Assembly (NCBI RefSeq): GCF_038502225.1
Contig: NC_091391.1
Coordinates: 587,502 to 651,501 of the forward strand
Source: Cherax quadricarinatus
Taxonomy: Eukaryota > Arthropoda > Malacostraca > Decapoda > Parastacidae
DNA: 64,000 nt
Direction of reading: 5' to 3'
Part shown: positions 1 through 9,818 of the stretch, one piece after another
Layout: the number at the start of each line of letters is the position of its first letter
Numbering within the stretch: the first letter of the stretch is position 1
Made by a program: the position numbers and the translations under genes
The notes under the pieces: model-generated
The model's input: only the letters and a program-made list of their open reading frames with translations
Told to the model about the DNA's origin: nothing
The model's database searches: none

Positions 1-2
1 GC

Positions 3-2057
3 AATGGGGTCGAAGAGGTATGGGGTAGGTTTAAAAATGTAGTGTTAGAGTGTTCAGCAGAAGTTTGTGGTTACAGGAAAGTGGGTGCAGGAGGGAAGAG
101 GAGCGATTGGTGGAATGATGATGTAAAGAGAGTAGTAAGGGAGAAAAAGTTAGCATATGAGAAGTTTTTACAAAGTAGAAGTGATGCAAGGAGGGAAGAG
201 TATATGGAGAAAAAGAGAGAAGTTAAGAGAGTGGTGAAGCAATGTAAAAAGAGAGCAAATGAGAGAGTGGGTGAGATGTTATCAACAAATTTTGTTGAAA
301 ATAAGAAAAAGTTTTGGAGTGAGATTAACAAGTTAAGAAAGCCTAGAGAACAAATGGATTTGTCAGTTAAAAATAGGAGAGGAGAGTTATTAAATGGAGA
401 GTTAGAGGTATTGGGAAGATGGAAGGAATATTTTGAGGAATTGTTAAATGTTGATGAAGATAGGGAAGCTGTGATTTCGTGTATAGGGCAAGGAGGAATA
501 ACATCTTGTAGGAGTGAGGAAGAGCCAGTTGTGAGTGTGGGGGAAGTTCGTGAGGCAGTAGGTAAAATGAAAGGGGGTAAGGCAGCCGGGATTGATGGGA
601 TAAAGATAGAAATGTTAAAAGCAGGTGGGGATATAGTTTTGGAGTGGTTGGTGCAATTATTTAATAAATGTATGGAAGAGGGTAAGGTACCTAGGGATTG
701 GCAGAGAGCATGCATAGTTCCTTTGTATAAAGGCAAAGGGGATAAAAGAGAGTGCAAAAATTATAGGGGGATAAGTCTGTTGAGTGTACCTGGTAAAGTG
801 TATGGTAGAGTTATAATTGAAAGAATTAAGAGTAAGACGGAGAATAGGATAGCAGGTGAACAAGGAGGCTTTAGGAAAGGTAGGGGGTGTGTGGACCAGG
901 TGTTTACAGTGAAACATATAAGTGAACAGTATTTAGATAAGGCTAAAGAGGTCTTTGTGGCATTTATGGATTTGGAAAAGGCGTATGACAGGGTGGATAG
1001 GGGGGCAATGTGGCAGATGTTGCAAGTGTATGGTGTAGGAGGTAGGTTACTGAAAGCAGTGAAGAGTTTTTACGAGGATAGTGAGGCTCAAGTTAGAGTA
1101 TGTAGGAAAGAGGGAAATTTTTTCCCAGTAAAAGTAGGCCTTAGACAAGGATGTGTGATGTCACCGTGGTTGTTTAATATATTTATAGATGGGGTTGTAA
1201 GAGAAGTAAATGCGAGGGTCTTGGCAAGAGGCGTGGAGTTAAAAGATAAAGAATCACACATAAAGTGGGAGTTGTCACAGTTGCTCTTTGCTGATGACAC
1301 TGTGCTCTTGGGAGATTCTGAAGAGAAGTTGCAGAGATTGGTGGATGAATTTGGTAGGGTGTGCAAAAGAAGAAAATTAAAGGTGAATACAGGAAAGAGT
1401 AAGGTTATGAGGATAACAAAAAGATTAGGTGATGAAAGATTGAATATCAGATTGGAGGGAGAGAGTATGGAGGAGGTGAACGTATTCAGATATTTGGGAG
1501 TGGACGTGTCAGCGGATGGGTCTATGAAAGATGAGGTGAATCATAGAATTGATGAGGGAAAAAGAGTGAGTGGTGCACTTAGGAGTCTGTGGAGACAAAG
1601 AACTTTGTCCTTGGAGGCAAAGAGGGGAATGTATGAGAGTATAGTTTTACCAACGCTCTTATATGGGTGTGAAGCATGGGTGATGAATGTTGCAGCGAGG
1701 AGAAGGCTGGAGGCAGTGGAGATGTCATGTCTGAGGGCAATGTGTGGTGTGAATATAATGCAGAGAATTCGTAGTTTGGAAGTTAGGAGGAGGTGCGGGA
1801 TTACCAAAACTGTTGTCCAGAGGGCTGAGGAAGGGTTGTTGAGGTGGTTCGGACATGTAGAGAGAATGGAGCGAAACAGAATGACTTCAAGAGTGTATCA
1901 GTCTGTAGTGGAAGGAAGGCGGGGTAGGGGTCGGCCTAGGAAGGGTTGGAGGGAGGGGGTAAAGGAGGTTTTGTGTGCGAGGGGCTTGGACTTCCAGCAG
2001 GCATGCGTGAGCGTGTTTGATAGGAGTGAATGGAGACAAATGGTTTTTAATACTTGA
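3..2057 (+). CDS. Reverse transcriptase of a non-LTR retrotransposon (partial at 5' end)
   Basis: The protein would copy the element RNA into DNA at a nicked chromosomal target. The frame is open from position 3, with no stop before it, and ends at TGA 2055-2057. A GTG lies at 42, but a true start is probably upstream of the window. Residue numbers here count from 42. A basic, helical N-terminal part (about 1-150) precedes the RT core, which begins at GKAAGIDG (about 178-186). Motif A is the metal-binding DLEKAYD at 310-316, motif B is LRQGC at 367-371, and the catalytic FADD is at 416-419, so all three catalytic aspartates are present. The C-terminal region carries GLLRWFGHVERM (about 595-606) and a basic GRGRPRKGW stretch, typical of RTE-like and related LINE ORFs. 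No frameshift or internal stop is seen in 2 kb, so this is a young copy or one kept intact by chance. The antisense ORFs in the same region are shadows. Confidence 0.9.
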   Translation, partial: NGVEEVWGRFKNVVLECSAEVCGYRKVGAGGKRSDWWNDDVKRVVREKKLAYEKFLQSRSDARREEYMEKKREVKRVVKQCKKRANERVGEMLSTNFVENKKKFWSEINKLRKPREQMDLSVKNRRGELLNGELEVLGRWKEYFEELLNVDEDREAVISCIGQGGITSCRSEEEPVVSVGEVREAVGKMKGGKAAGIDGIKIEMLKAGGDIVLEWLVQLFNKCMEEGKVPRDWQRACIVPLYKGKGDKRECKNYRGISLLSVPGKVYGRVIIERIKSKTENRIAGEQGGFRKGRGCVDQVFTVKHISEQYLDKAKEVFVAFMDLEKAYDRVDRGAMWQMLQVYGVGGRLLKAVKSFYEDSEAQVRVCRKEGNFFPVKVGLRQGCVMSPWLFNIFIDGVVREVNARVLARGVELKDKESHIKWELSQLLFADDTVLLGDSEEKLQRLVDEFGRVCKRRKLKVNTGKSKVMRITKRLGDERLNIRLEGESMEEVNVFRYLGVDVSADGSMKDEVNHRIDEGKRVSGALRSLWRQRTLSLEAKRGMYESIVLPTLLYGCEAWVMNVAARRRLEAVEMSCLRAMCGVNIMQRIRSLEVRRRCGITKTVVQRAEEGLLRWFGHVERMERNRMTSRVYQSVVEGRRGRGRPRKGWREGVKEVLCARGLDFQQACVSVFDRSEWRQMVFNT

Positions 2058-2314
2058 CGTGCTGTTGGAGTGTGAGCAAAGTAACATTTATGAAGGGATT
2101 CAGGGAAACCGGCAGGCCGGACTTGAGTCCTGGAGATGGGAAGTACAGTGCCTGCACTCTGAAGGAGGGGTGTTAATGTTGCAGTTTAAAAACTGTAGTG
2201 TAAAGCACCCTTCTGGCAAGACAGTGATGGAGTGAATGATGGTGAAAGTTTTTCTTTTTCGGGCCACCCTGCCTTGGTGGGAATCGGCCGGTGTGATAAT
2301 AAAAAAAAAAAAAA
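2058..2314 (+). other. 3' UTR and A tail of the retrotransposon
   Basis: Non-coding sequence downstream of the RT stop contains a GC-rich stretch (GGGCCACCCTGCCTTGGTGG, 2261-2280), where CCACC and GGTGG could pair as a short stem. It ends in GTGTGATAAT plus 14 A. The 3' UTR of such elements is normally where the reverse transcriptase recognises its own RNA; that role is family knowledge and is not shown here. Confidence 0.7.
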
Positions 2315-2413
2315 TATATTGCGGGGGTGCTGAGAGGTGAAGAGTTGGTCTGAGACCAGAACTGATGGCTGCCCTGGCCTGGTACATTAATTAATACATC
2401 ACGTCCACTGTCT

Positions 2414-2520
<107 letters not shown>

Positions 2521-2679
2521 CTTCCCCACGATGCACCTAACATATACCTACTGACTGGGCCAGCAGGTGCTAGGAAACAGTTCCTAACACCTCCACCCTC
2601 CCCAGGATGTAACCCAGCCCTCACGGTAGTCAACCAACTACCAGAGTAATCATAGTACCACAGCGTCACTGGCTACTAT

Positions 2680-2841
2680 CCTGGCTGTAGGGTAAGATTT
2701 CGTTCGGATTTTTAACCCCGGTGGGTTAGCCACCCAGGATAACCCAAGAAAGCGAGTCATTAAGGTCTATCTGTCTTATTTCCATTGTGGTCCTCAATCT
2801 TGTCCCCCAGGATGCCACCCACACCAATTATCTAACCTTCA
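2680..2841 (-). mobile_element. SINE body/tail fragment, reverse orientation
   Basis: Read on the minus strand this begins GGTGTGGGTGGCATCCTGGG-GACAAG and runs into the pair GGTTATCCTGGG / GGCTAACCCACCGGGG. The opening matches the end of the 32-bp array at about 21630-21650 (GTGTGGGTCACATCCTGGGGACAAAG) closely enough to place both in one element family. From memory this stretch resembles a dispersed decapod SINE. It lies directly against the 57-bp array, in the order expected if the array grew from the neighbouring part of the same SINE. Confidence 0.6.
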
Positions 2842-4032
2842 GATACCTACTTACTGCTAGGTGAACACTGACAGCAGGTGTAAGGTGACTAACACCCAGG
2901 TACCTACTTACTGCTAGGTGAACACTGACAGCAGGTGTAAGGTAACTAATACCCAGGTACCTACTTACTGCTAGGTGAACACTGACAGCAGGTGTAAGGT
3001 AACTAACACCCAGGTACCTACTTACTGCTAGGTGAACACTGACAGCAGGTGTAAGGTAACTAACACCCAGGTACCTACTTACTGCTAGGTGAACACTGAC
3101 AGCAGGTGTAAGGTGACTAACACCCAGGTACCTACTTACTGCTAGGTGAACACTGACAGCAGGTGTAAGGTAACTAATACCCAGGTACCTACTTACTGCT
3201 AGGTGAACACTGACAGCAGGTGTAAGGTAACTAATACCCAGGTACCTACTTACTGCTAGGTGAACACTGACAGCAGGTGTAAGGTAACTAATACCCAGGT
3301 ACCTACTTACTGCTAGGTGAACACTGACAGCAGGTGTAAGGTAACTAACACCCAGGTACCTACTTACTGCTAGGTGAACACTGACAGCAGGTGTAAGGTG
3401 ACTAACACCCAGGTACCTACTTACTGCTAGGTGAACACTGACAGCAGGTGTAAGGTAACTAACACCCAGGTACCTACTTACTGCTAGGTGAACACTGACA
3501 GCAGGTGTAAGGTAACTAACACCCAGGTACCTACTTACTGCTAGGTGAACACTGACAGCAGGTGTATGGTAACTAATACCCAGGTACCTACTTACTGCTA
3601 GGTGAACACTGACAGCAGGTTTAAGGTGACTAACACCCAGGTACCTACTTACTGCTAGGTGAACACTGACAGCAGGTGTAAGGTAACTAACACCCAGGTA
3701 CCTACTTACTGCTAGGTGAACACTGACAGCAGGTGTAAGGTAACTAACACCCAGGTACCTACTTACTGCTAGGTGAACACTGACAGCAGGTGTAAGGTAA
3801 CTAACACCCAGGTACCTACTTACTGCTAGGTGAACACTGACAGCAGGTGTAAGGTAACTAATACCCAGGTACCTACTTACTGCTAGGTGAACACTGACAG
3901 CAGGTGTAAGGTAACTAACACCCAGGTACCTACTTACTGCTAGGTGAACACTGAGAGCAGGTGTAAGGTAACTAACACCCAGGTACCTACTTACTGCTAG
4001 GTGAACACTGACAGCAGGTGTAAGGTAACTAA
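2842..4032 (-). repeat. 57-bp minisatellite derived from a SINE body (about 21 copies)
   Basis: Period 57 bp, measured from successive GGTACCTACTTACTGC starts (2899, 2956 and so on). Units are more than 95 percent alike. Variation is concentrated in GTGACTAACAC / GTAACTAACAC / GTAACTAATAC near the unit end, and one unit has TTTAAGG for TGTAAGG. On the minus strand each unit reads CCTTACACCTGCTGTC, then GTTCACCTAGCAGTAAGTAGG, then TACCTGGGTGTTAGT. The SINE head at 19835-19860 contains the matching CCTTAAGACACCTGCTGTC. The array therefore looks like an amplified SINE segment. Confidence 0.95.
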
Positions 4033-4069
4033 AGGAACTAGAGTGGTAGTCGTAGTACTACTACAGATA
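4033..4069. other. Short unique spacer
   Basis: About 37 bp between two arrays (GGAACTAGAGTGGTAGTCG). Nothing recognisable. The tRNA-like SINE head that would be expected on this side of the 57-bp array is absent. Confidence 0.6.
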
Positions 4070-4705
4070 GTGTACACACATAGTATACAGTCATAGTGTA
4101 CACTGATAATCATTGTACACACATAGTGTACACACACACATTCATAGTGTACGCACAGATAATCATAGTGTACACAGTGTACACACACAGTGTACACAGA
4201 TATTGTACACACAGTGTACACACAGATATAGTGTACACACACACATTCATAGTGTACACAGTGTACACACACACATTCATAGTGTACACACACACATTCA
4301 TAGTGTACACAGTGTACACACACACATTCATAGTGTACACAGTGTACACACACATTCATAGTGTACACAGTGTACACACAGTGTACACACACATTTATAG
4401 TGTACACACAGTGTACACACAACAGTGTACACAGTGTACACACAACACAGTGTACACACAGTGTACACTCAACACAGTGTACACACAACACAGTGTACAC
4501 ACAGTGTACACACAGTGTACACACAACACAGTGTACACACAGTGTACACACAACACAGTGTACACACAGTGTACACACAGTGTACACAGTGTACACACAC
4601 ATTCATAGTGTACACACACATGGTGTACACAGTGTACACACACATTCATAGTGTACACACAGTGTACACACACATTCATAGTGTACACACAGTGTACAGT
4701 GTAGT
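4070..4705. repeat. Irregular GTGTACAC-based array
   Basis: Built from the perfect octamer palindrome GTGTACAC with short linkers (ACACATTCATA, ACAACACA, A) rather than a fixed period. Because the core is self-complementary, both strands read alike and ORFs appear in several frames of both strands; none is credible. Closely spaced palindromes can extrude hairpins or cruciforms and are prone to rearrangement. Confidence 0.95.
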
Positions 4706-4711
4706 GACAGA

Positions 4712-5722
4712 CGTACAGAGGTGTACAGGGGGTGGTGGCAACGGGGGGTGGTATACAAGGGGGATAGGAAGGGGATAGTGTATACAGGGGGTGGTGGCAA
4801 AGGGGGGTGGTATACAAGGGGGATAGGAAGGGGATAGTGTATACAGGGGGTGGTGGTAAGGGGGGGTGGTATACAAGGGGGATAGGAAGGGGATAGTGTA
4901 TACAGGGGGTGGTGGTAAGGGGGGTGGTTTAGAAGGGGGATAGGAAGGGGATAGTGTATACAGGGGGTGGTGGTAAGGGGGGTGGTTTAGAAGGGGGATA
5001 GGAAGGGGATAGTGTATACAGGGGGTGGTGGTAAGGGGGGTGGTATACAAGGGGGATAGGAAGGGGATAGTGTATACAGGGGGTGGTGGTAAGGGGGGTG
5101 GTTTAGAAGGGGGATAGGAAGGGGATAGTGTATACAGGGGGTGGTGGCAAAGGGGGGTGGTATACAAGGGGGATAGGAAGGGGATAGTGTATACAGGGGG
5201 TTGTGGTAAGGGGGGTGGTTTAGAAGGGGGATAGGAAGGGGATAGTGTATACAGGGGGTGGTGGCAAAGGGGGGTGGTATACAAGGGGGATAGGAAAGGG
5301 ATAGTGTATACAGGGGGTGGTGGCAAAGGGGGGTGGTTTACAAGGGGGATAGGAATGGGATAGTGTATACAGGGGGTGGTGGTAAAGGGGGGTGGTATAC
5401 AAGGGGGATAGGAAGGGGATAGTGTATACAGGGGGTGGTGGCAAAGGGGGGTGGTATACAAGGGGGATAGGAACGGGATAGTGTATACAGGGGGTGGTGG
5501 CAAAGGGGGATGGTATACAAGGGGGATAGGAAGGGGATAGTGTATACAGGGGGTGGTGGCAAAGGGGGATGGTATACAAGGGGGATAGGAAGGGGATAGT
5601 GTATACAGGGGGTGGTGGCAAAGGGGGATGGTATACAAGGGGGATAGGAAGGGGATAGTGTATACAGGGGGTGGTGGCAAAGGGGGGTGGTATACAAGGG
5701 GGATAGGAAGGGGATAGTGTAT
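4712..5722. repeat. 59-bp G-rich minisatellite (about 17 copies)
   Basis: Period 58-59 bp, measured from AGTGTATACAGGGGG starts at 4777 and 4836. Two sub-variants alternate in part: GGTGGCAAAGGGGGGTGGTATACAA and GGTGGTAAGGGGGGTGGTTTAGAA, the second mainly at 4860-5240. The plus strand is strongly G-rich with several runs of four to six G per unit, so it could form G-quadruplexes. The minus-strand ORFs are repeat artefacts. Confidence 0.96.
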
Positions 5723-5997
5723 GAGAGGTGTGACAGTCGGCAGAGTGAGTCTGGTGCGATAACACACTCCTTGTAGCTCTCACACTCCCTCGTGCTACCT
5801 AGCACCTTCTGCTACCTTGCTAGTGCTACCTAACACCCTCTAGTAGGCGGCTCGCACCTGGTGTAGTGATGGTGTAAGCAGGTGGTGCTGGTATTGGTAT
5901 GATGCTCCAGGACCCGATGGCGGTGCTAAGATACCAGTAGCAGCGTCTAGGTGCTACATGGGGCTATCCTACTGACTGGTGAGTAATGTCAGGACTG
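5723..5997. other. Unique spacer with degenerate short repeats
   Basis: About 275 bp. Contains loosely repeated GCTACCTAGCACC / GCTACCTAACACC motifs around 5795-5835. The phrase GCTACC also opens the monomer of the next array, so this may be its unexpanded precursor sequence. No gene seen. Confidence 0.6.
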
Positions 5998-8900
5998 CTA
6001 CCATGAGTTACACCCACCTAGTGAGTACCTATACTGTGCTACCATGAGTTACACCCACCTAGTGAGTACCTACACTGTGCTACCATAAGTTACACTCACC
6101 TAGTGAGTACCTATACTCTGCTACCATGAGTTACACCCACCTAGTGAGTACCTACACTGTGCTACCATGAGTTACACCCACCTAGTGAGTACCTACACTG
6201 TGCTACCATGAGTTACACCCACCTAGTGAGTACCTACACTGTGCTACCATGAGTTACACTCACCTAGTGAGTACCTACACTGTGCTACCATGAGTTACAC
6301 CCACCTAGTGAGTACCTACACTGTGCTACCATGAGTTACACTCACCTAGTAACCACCTACACTGTGCTACCATGAGTTACACCCACCTAGTGAGTACCTA
6401 CACTGTGCTACCATGAGTTACACCCACCTAGTGAGTACCTACACTGTGCTACCATGAGTTACACCCACCTAGTGAGTACCTACACTGTGCTACCATGAGT
6501 TACACCCACCTAGTGAGTACCTACACTGTGCTACCATGAGTTACACCCACCTAGTGAGTACCTATACTGTGCTACCATGGGTTACACTCACCTAGTAACC
6601 ACCTACACTGTGCTACCATGAGTTACACCCACCTAGTGAGTACCTATACTGTGCTACCATGAGTTACACCCACCTAGTGAGTACCTATACTGTGCTACCA
6701 TGGGTTACACCCACCTAGTGAGTACCTATACTGTGCTACCATGGGTCACACCCACCTAGTGAGTACCTATACTGTGCTACCATGAGTTACACCCACCTAG
6801 TGAGTACCTATACTGTGCTACCATGGGTTACACTCGCCTAGTGAGTACCTATACTGTGCTACCATGGGTCACACCCACCTAGTGAGTACCTATACTGTGC
6901 TACCATGGGTTACACTCACCTAGTGAGTACCTATACTGTGCTACCATGGGTTACACTCACCTAGTGAGTACCTACACTGTGCTACCATGGGTTACACCCA
7001 CCTAGTGAGTACCTATACTGTGCTACCATGGGTTACACCCACCTAGTGAGTACCTACACTGTGCTACCATGGGTTACACTCGCCTAGTGAGTACCTATAC
7101 TGTGCTACCATGGGTTACACTCACCTAGTGAGTACCTACACTGTGCTACCATGGGTTACACCCACCTAGTGAGTACCTATACTGTGCTACCATGGGTTAC
7201 ACCCACCTAGTGAGTACCTATACTGTGCTACCATGGGTCACACCCACCTAGTGAGTACCTATACTGTGCTACCATGGGTCACACCCACCTAGTGAGTACC
7301 TATACTGTGCTACCATGGGTTACACCCACCTAGTGAGTACCTATACTGTGCTACCATGGGTTACACCCACCTAGTGAGTACCTATACTGTGCTACCATGG
7401 GTCACACCCACCTAGTGAGTACCTATACTGTGCTACCATGGGTCACACCCACCTAGTGAGTACCTATACTGTGCTACCATGGGTTACACCCACCTAGTGA
7501 GTACCTATACTGTGCTACCATGAGTTACACCCACCTAGTGAGTACCTATACTGTGCTACCATGGGTTACACTCACCTAGTGAGTACCTACACTGTGCTAC
7601 CATGGGTTACACCCACCTAGTGAGTACCTATACTGTGCTACCATGGGTTACACCCACCTAGTGAGTACCTATACTGTGCTACCATGGGTCACACCCACCT
7701 AGTGAGTACCTATACTGTGCTACCATGGGTCACACCCACCTAGTGAGTACCTATACTGTGCTACCATGGGTTACACCCACCTAGTGAGTACCTATACTGT
7801 GCTACCATGGGTTACACCCACCTAGTGAGTACCTATACTGTGCTACCATGGGTCACACCCACCTAGTGAGTACCTATACTGTGCTACCATGGGTCACACC
7901 CACCTAGTGAGTACCTATACTGTGCTACCATGGGTTACACCCACCTAGTGAGTACCTATACTGTGCTACCATGAGTTACACCCACCTAGTGAGTACCTAT
8001 ACTGTGCTACCATGGGTTACACTCACCTAGTAACCACCTACACTGTGCTACCATGAGTTACACCCACCTAGTGAGTACCTATACTGTGCTACCATGGGTT
8101 ACACTCACCTAGTAACCACCTACACTGTGCTACCATGAGTTACACCCACCTAGTGAGTACCTATACTGTGCTATCATGGGTTACACTCACCTAGTAACCA
8201 CCTACACTGTGCTACCATGAGTTACACCCACCTAGTGAGTACCTATACTGTGCTACCATGGGTTACACTCACCTAGTGAGTACCTATACTGTGCTATCAT
8301 GGGTTACACTCACCTAGTAACCACCTACACTGTGCTACCATGAGTTTCACCCACCTAGTGAGTACCTATACTGTGCTACCATGAGTTTCACCCACCTAGT
8401 GAGTACCTATACTGTGCTACCATGGGTCACACTCACCTAGTGAGTACCTATACTGTGCTACCATGAGTTACACCCACCTAGTGAGTACCTACACTGTGCT
8501 ACCATGAGTTACACCCACCTAGTGAGTACCTACACTGTGCTATCATGGGTTACACTCACCTAGTAACCACCTACACTGTGCTACCATGAGTTACACCCAC
8601 CTAGTGAGTACCTATACTGTGCTACCATGGGTTACACTCACCTAGTAACCACCTACACTGTGCTGCCATGAGTTACACCCACCTAGTAACCACCTACACT
8701 GTGCTATCATGGGTTACACTCACCTAGTAACCACCTACACTGTGCTACCATGAGTTACACCCACCTAGTGAGTACCTATACTGTGCTACCATGGGTTACT
8801 CACCTAGTAACCACCTACACTGTGCTACCATGAGTTACACTCGCCTAGTAACCACCTACACTGTGCTGCCATGAGTTACACCCACCTAGTGAGTACCTAT

Positions 8901-9734
8901 ACTGTGCTACCATGGGTTACACCCACCTAGTGAGTACCTACACTGTGCTACCATGAGTTACACCCACCTAGTGAGTACCTATACTGTGCTACCATGAGTT
9001 ACACCCACCTAGTGAGTACCTATACTGTGCTACCATGGGTCACACTCACCTAGTAACCACCTACACTGTGCTACCATGAGTTACACCCACCTAGTGAGTA
9101 CCTATACTGTGCTACCATGGGTCACACTCACCTAGTAACCACCTACACTGTGCTACCATGAGTTACACCCACCTAGTGAGTACCTATACTGTGCTACCAT
9201 GCGTTACACTCGCCTAGTAACCACCTACACTGTGCTATCATGGGTTACACCCACCTAGTGAGTACCTATACTGTGCTACCATGCGTTACACTCGCCTAGT
9301 AACCACCTACACTGTGCTATCATGGGTTACACCCACCTAGTGAGTACCTATACTGTGCTACCATGGGTCACACTCACCTAGTAACCACCTACACTGTGCT
9401 ACCATGAGTTACACCCACCTAGTGAGTACCTATACTGTGCTACCATGGGTCACACTCACCTAGTAACCACCTACACTGTGCTATCATGGGTTACACCCAC
9501 CTAGTGAGTACCTATACTGTGCTACCATGGGTCACACTCACCTAGTAACCACCTACACTGTGCTACCATGAGTTACACCCACCTAGTGAGTACCTACACT
9601 GTGCTACCATGGGTCACACCCACCTAGTAACCACCTACACTGTGCTACCATGAGTTACACCCACCTAGTAACCACCTACACTGTGCTACCATGAGTTACA
9701 CCCACCTAGTAACCACCTACACTGTGCTACCATG
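5998..9734. repeat. 41-bp minisatellite with higher-order structure (about 91 copies)
   Basis: Units begin GCTACCATGAGTTACACCC and continue CACCTAGTGAGTACCTACACTGT (spacing 41 bp from 6001 to 6042). Main variants are GAGTTAC / GGGTTAC / GGGTCAC near the start, CACCC / CACTC, and two unit ends: GTGAGTACCTATACTGT and GTAACCACCTACACTGT. The left third is mostly GAGTTAC, the middle third GGGTTAC/GGGTCAC, and the right third alternates the two ends to give an 82-bp dimer. An 11-unit block (7110-7560) is repeated at 7561-8011. No ORF of note. Confidence 0.97.
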
Positions 9735-9818
9735 ATTAGTCACACCAGTGCTGCCATGATTATTGACACCAGTAGTACCATGATCACACAGTGAATCATG
9801 GTAGGATTGGTCCATAAT
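9735..9818. other. Degenerate junction between arrays
   Basis: About 84 bp with imperfect CACACCAGTGCTGCCATGAT / GACACCAGTAGTACCATGAT copies, possibly the decayed edge of the 41-bp array. No other content. Confidence 0.6.

Larger units (their letters stand above)
1..2314 (+). mobile_element. Non-LTR retrotransposon, RTE-like, 3' portion cut by window edge
   Basis: One reverse-transcriptase reading frame is followed by about 240 bp of 3' untranslated sequence and an A tail (2301-2314) preceded by GTGTGATAAT. That layout (RT frame, short 3' UTR, A-rich end, no LTR) is the signature of a LINE-type element that mobilises by target-primed reverse transcription. The frame is open to the first base of the window, so an upstream endonuclease domain, usual in this class, may lie outside; 5' truncation cannot be judged from here. 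Assignment to the RTE group rests on the general look of the RT and of its C-terminal tail and is an inference. Other LINE clades with the same tail are possible. Confidence 0.88.

Noticed and set aside
71..1807. Antisense ORFs under the reverse transcriptase (four frames of 86-228 codons)
   Set aside because: Shadows of the coding strand, with no domain and a composition expected from antisense reading of a purine-rich gene.
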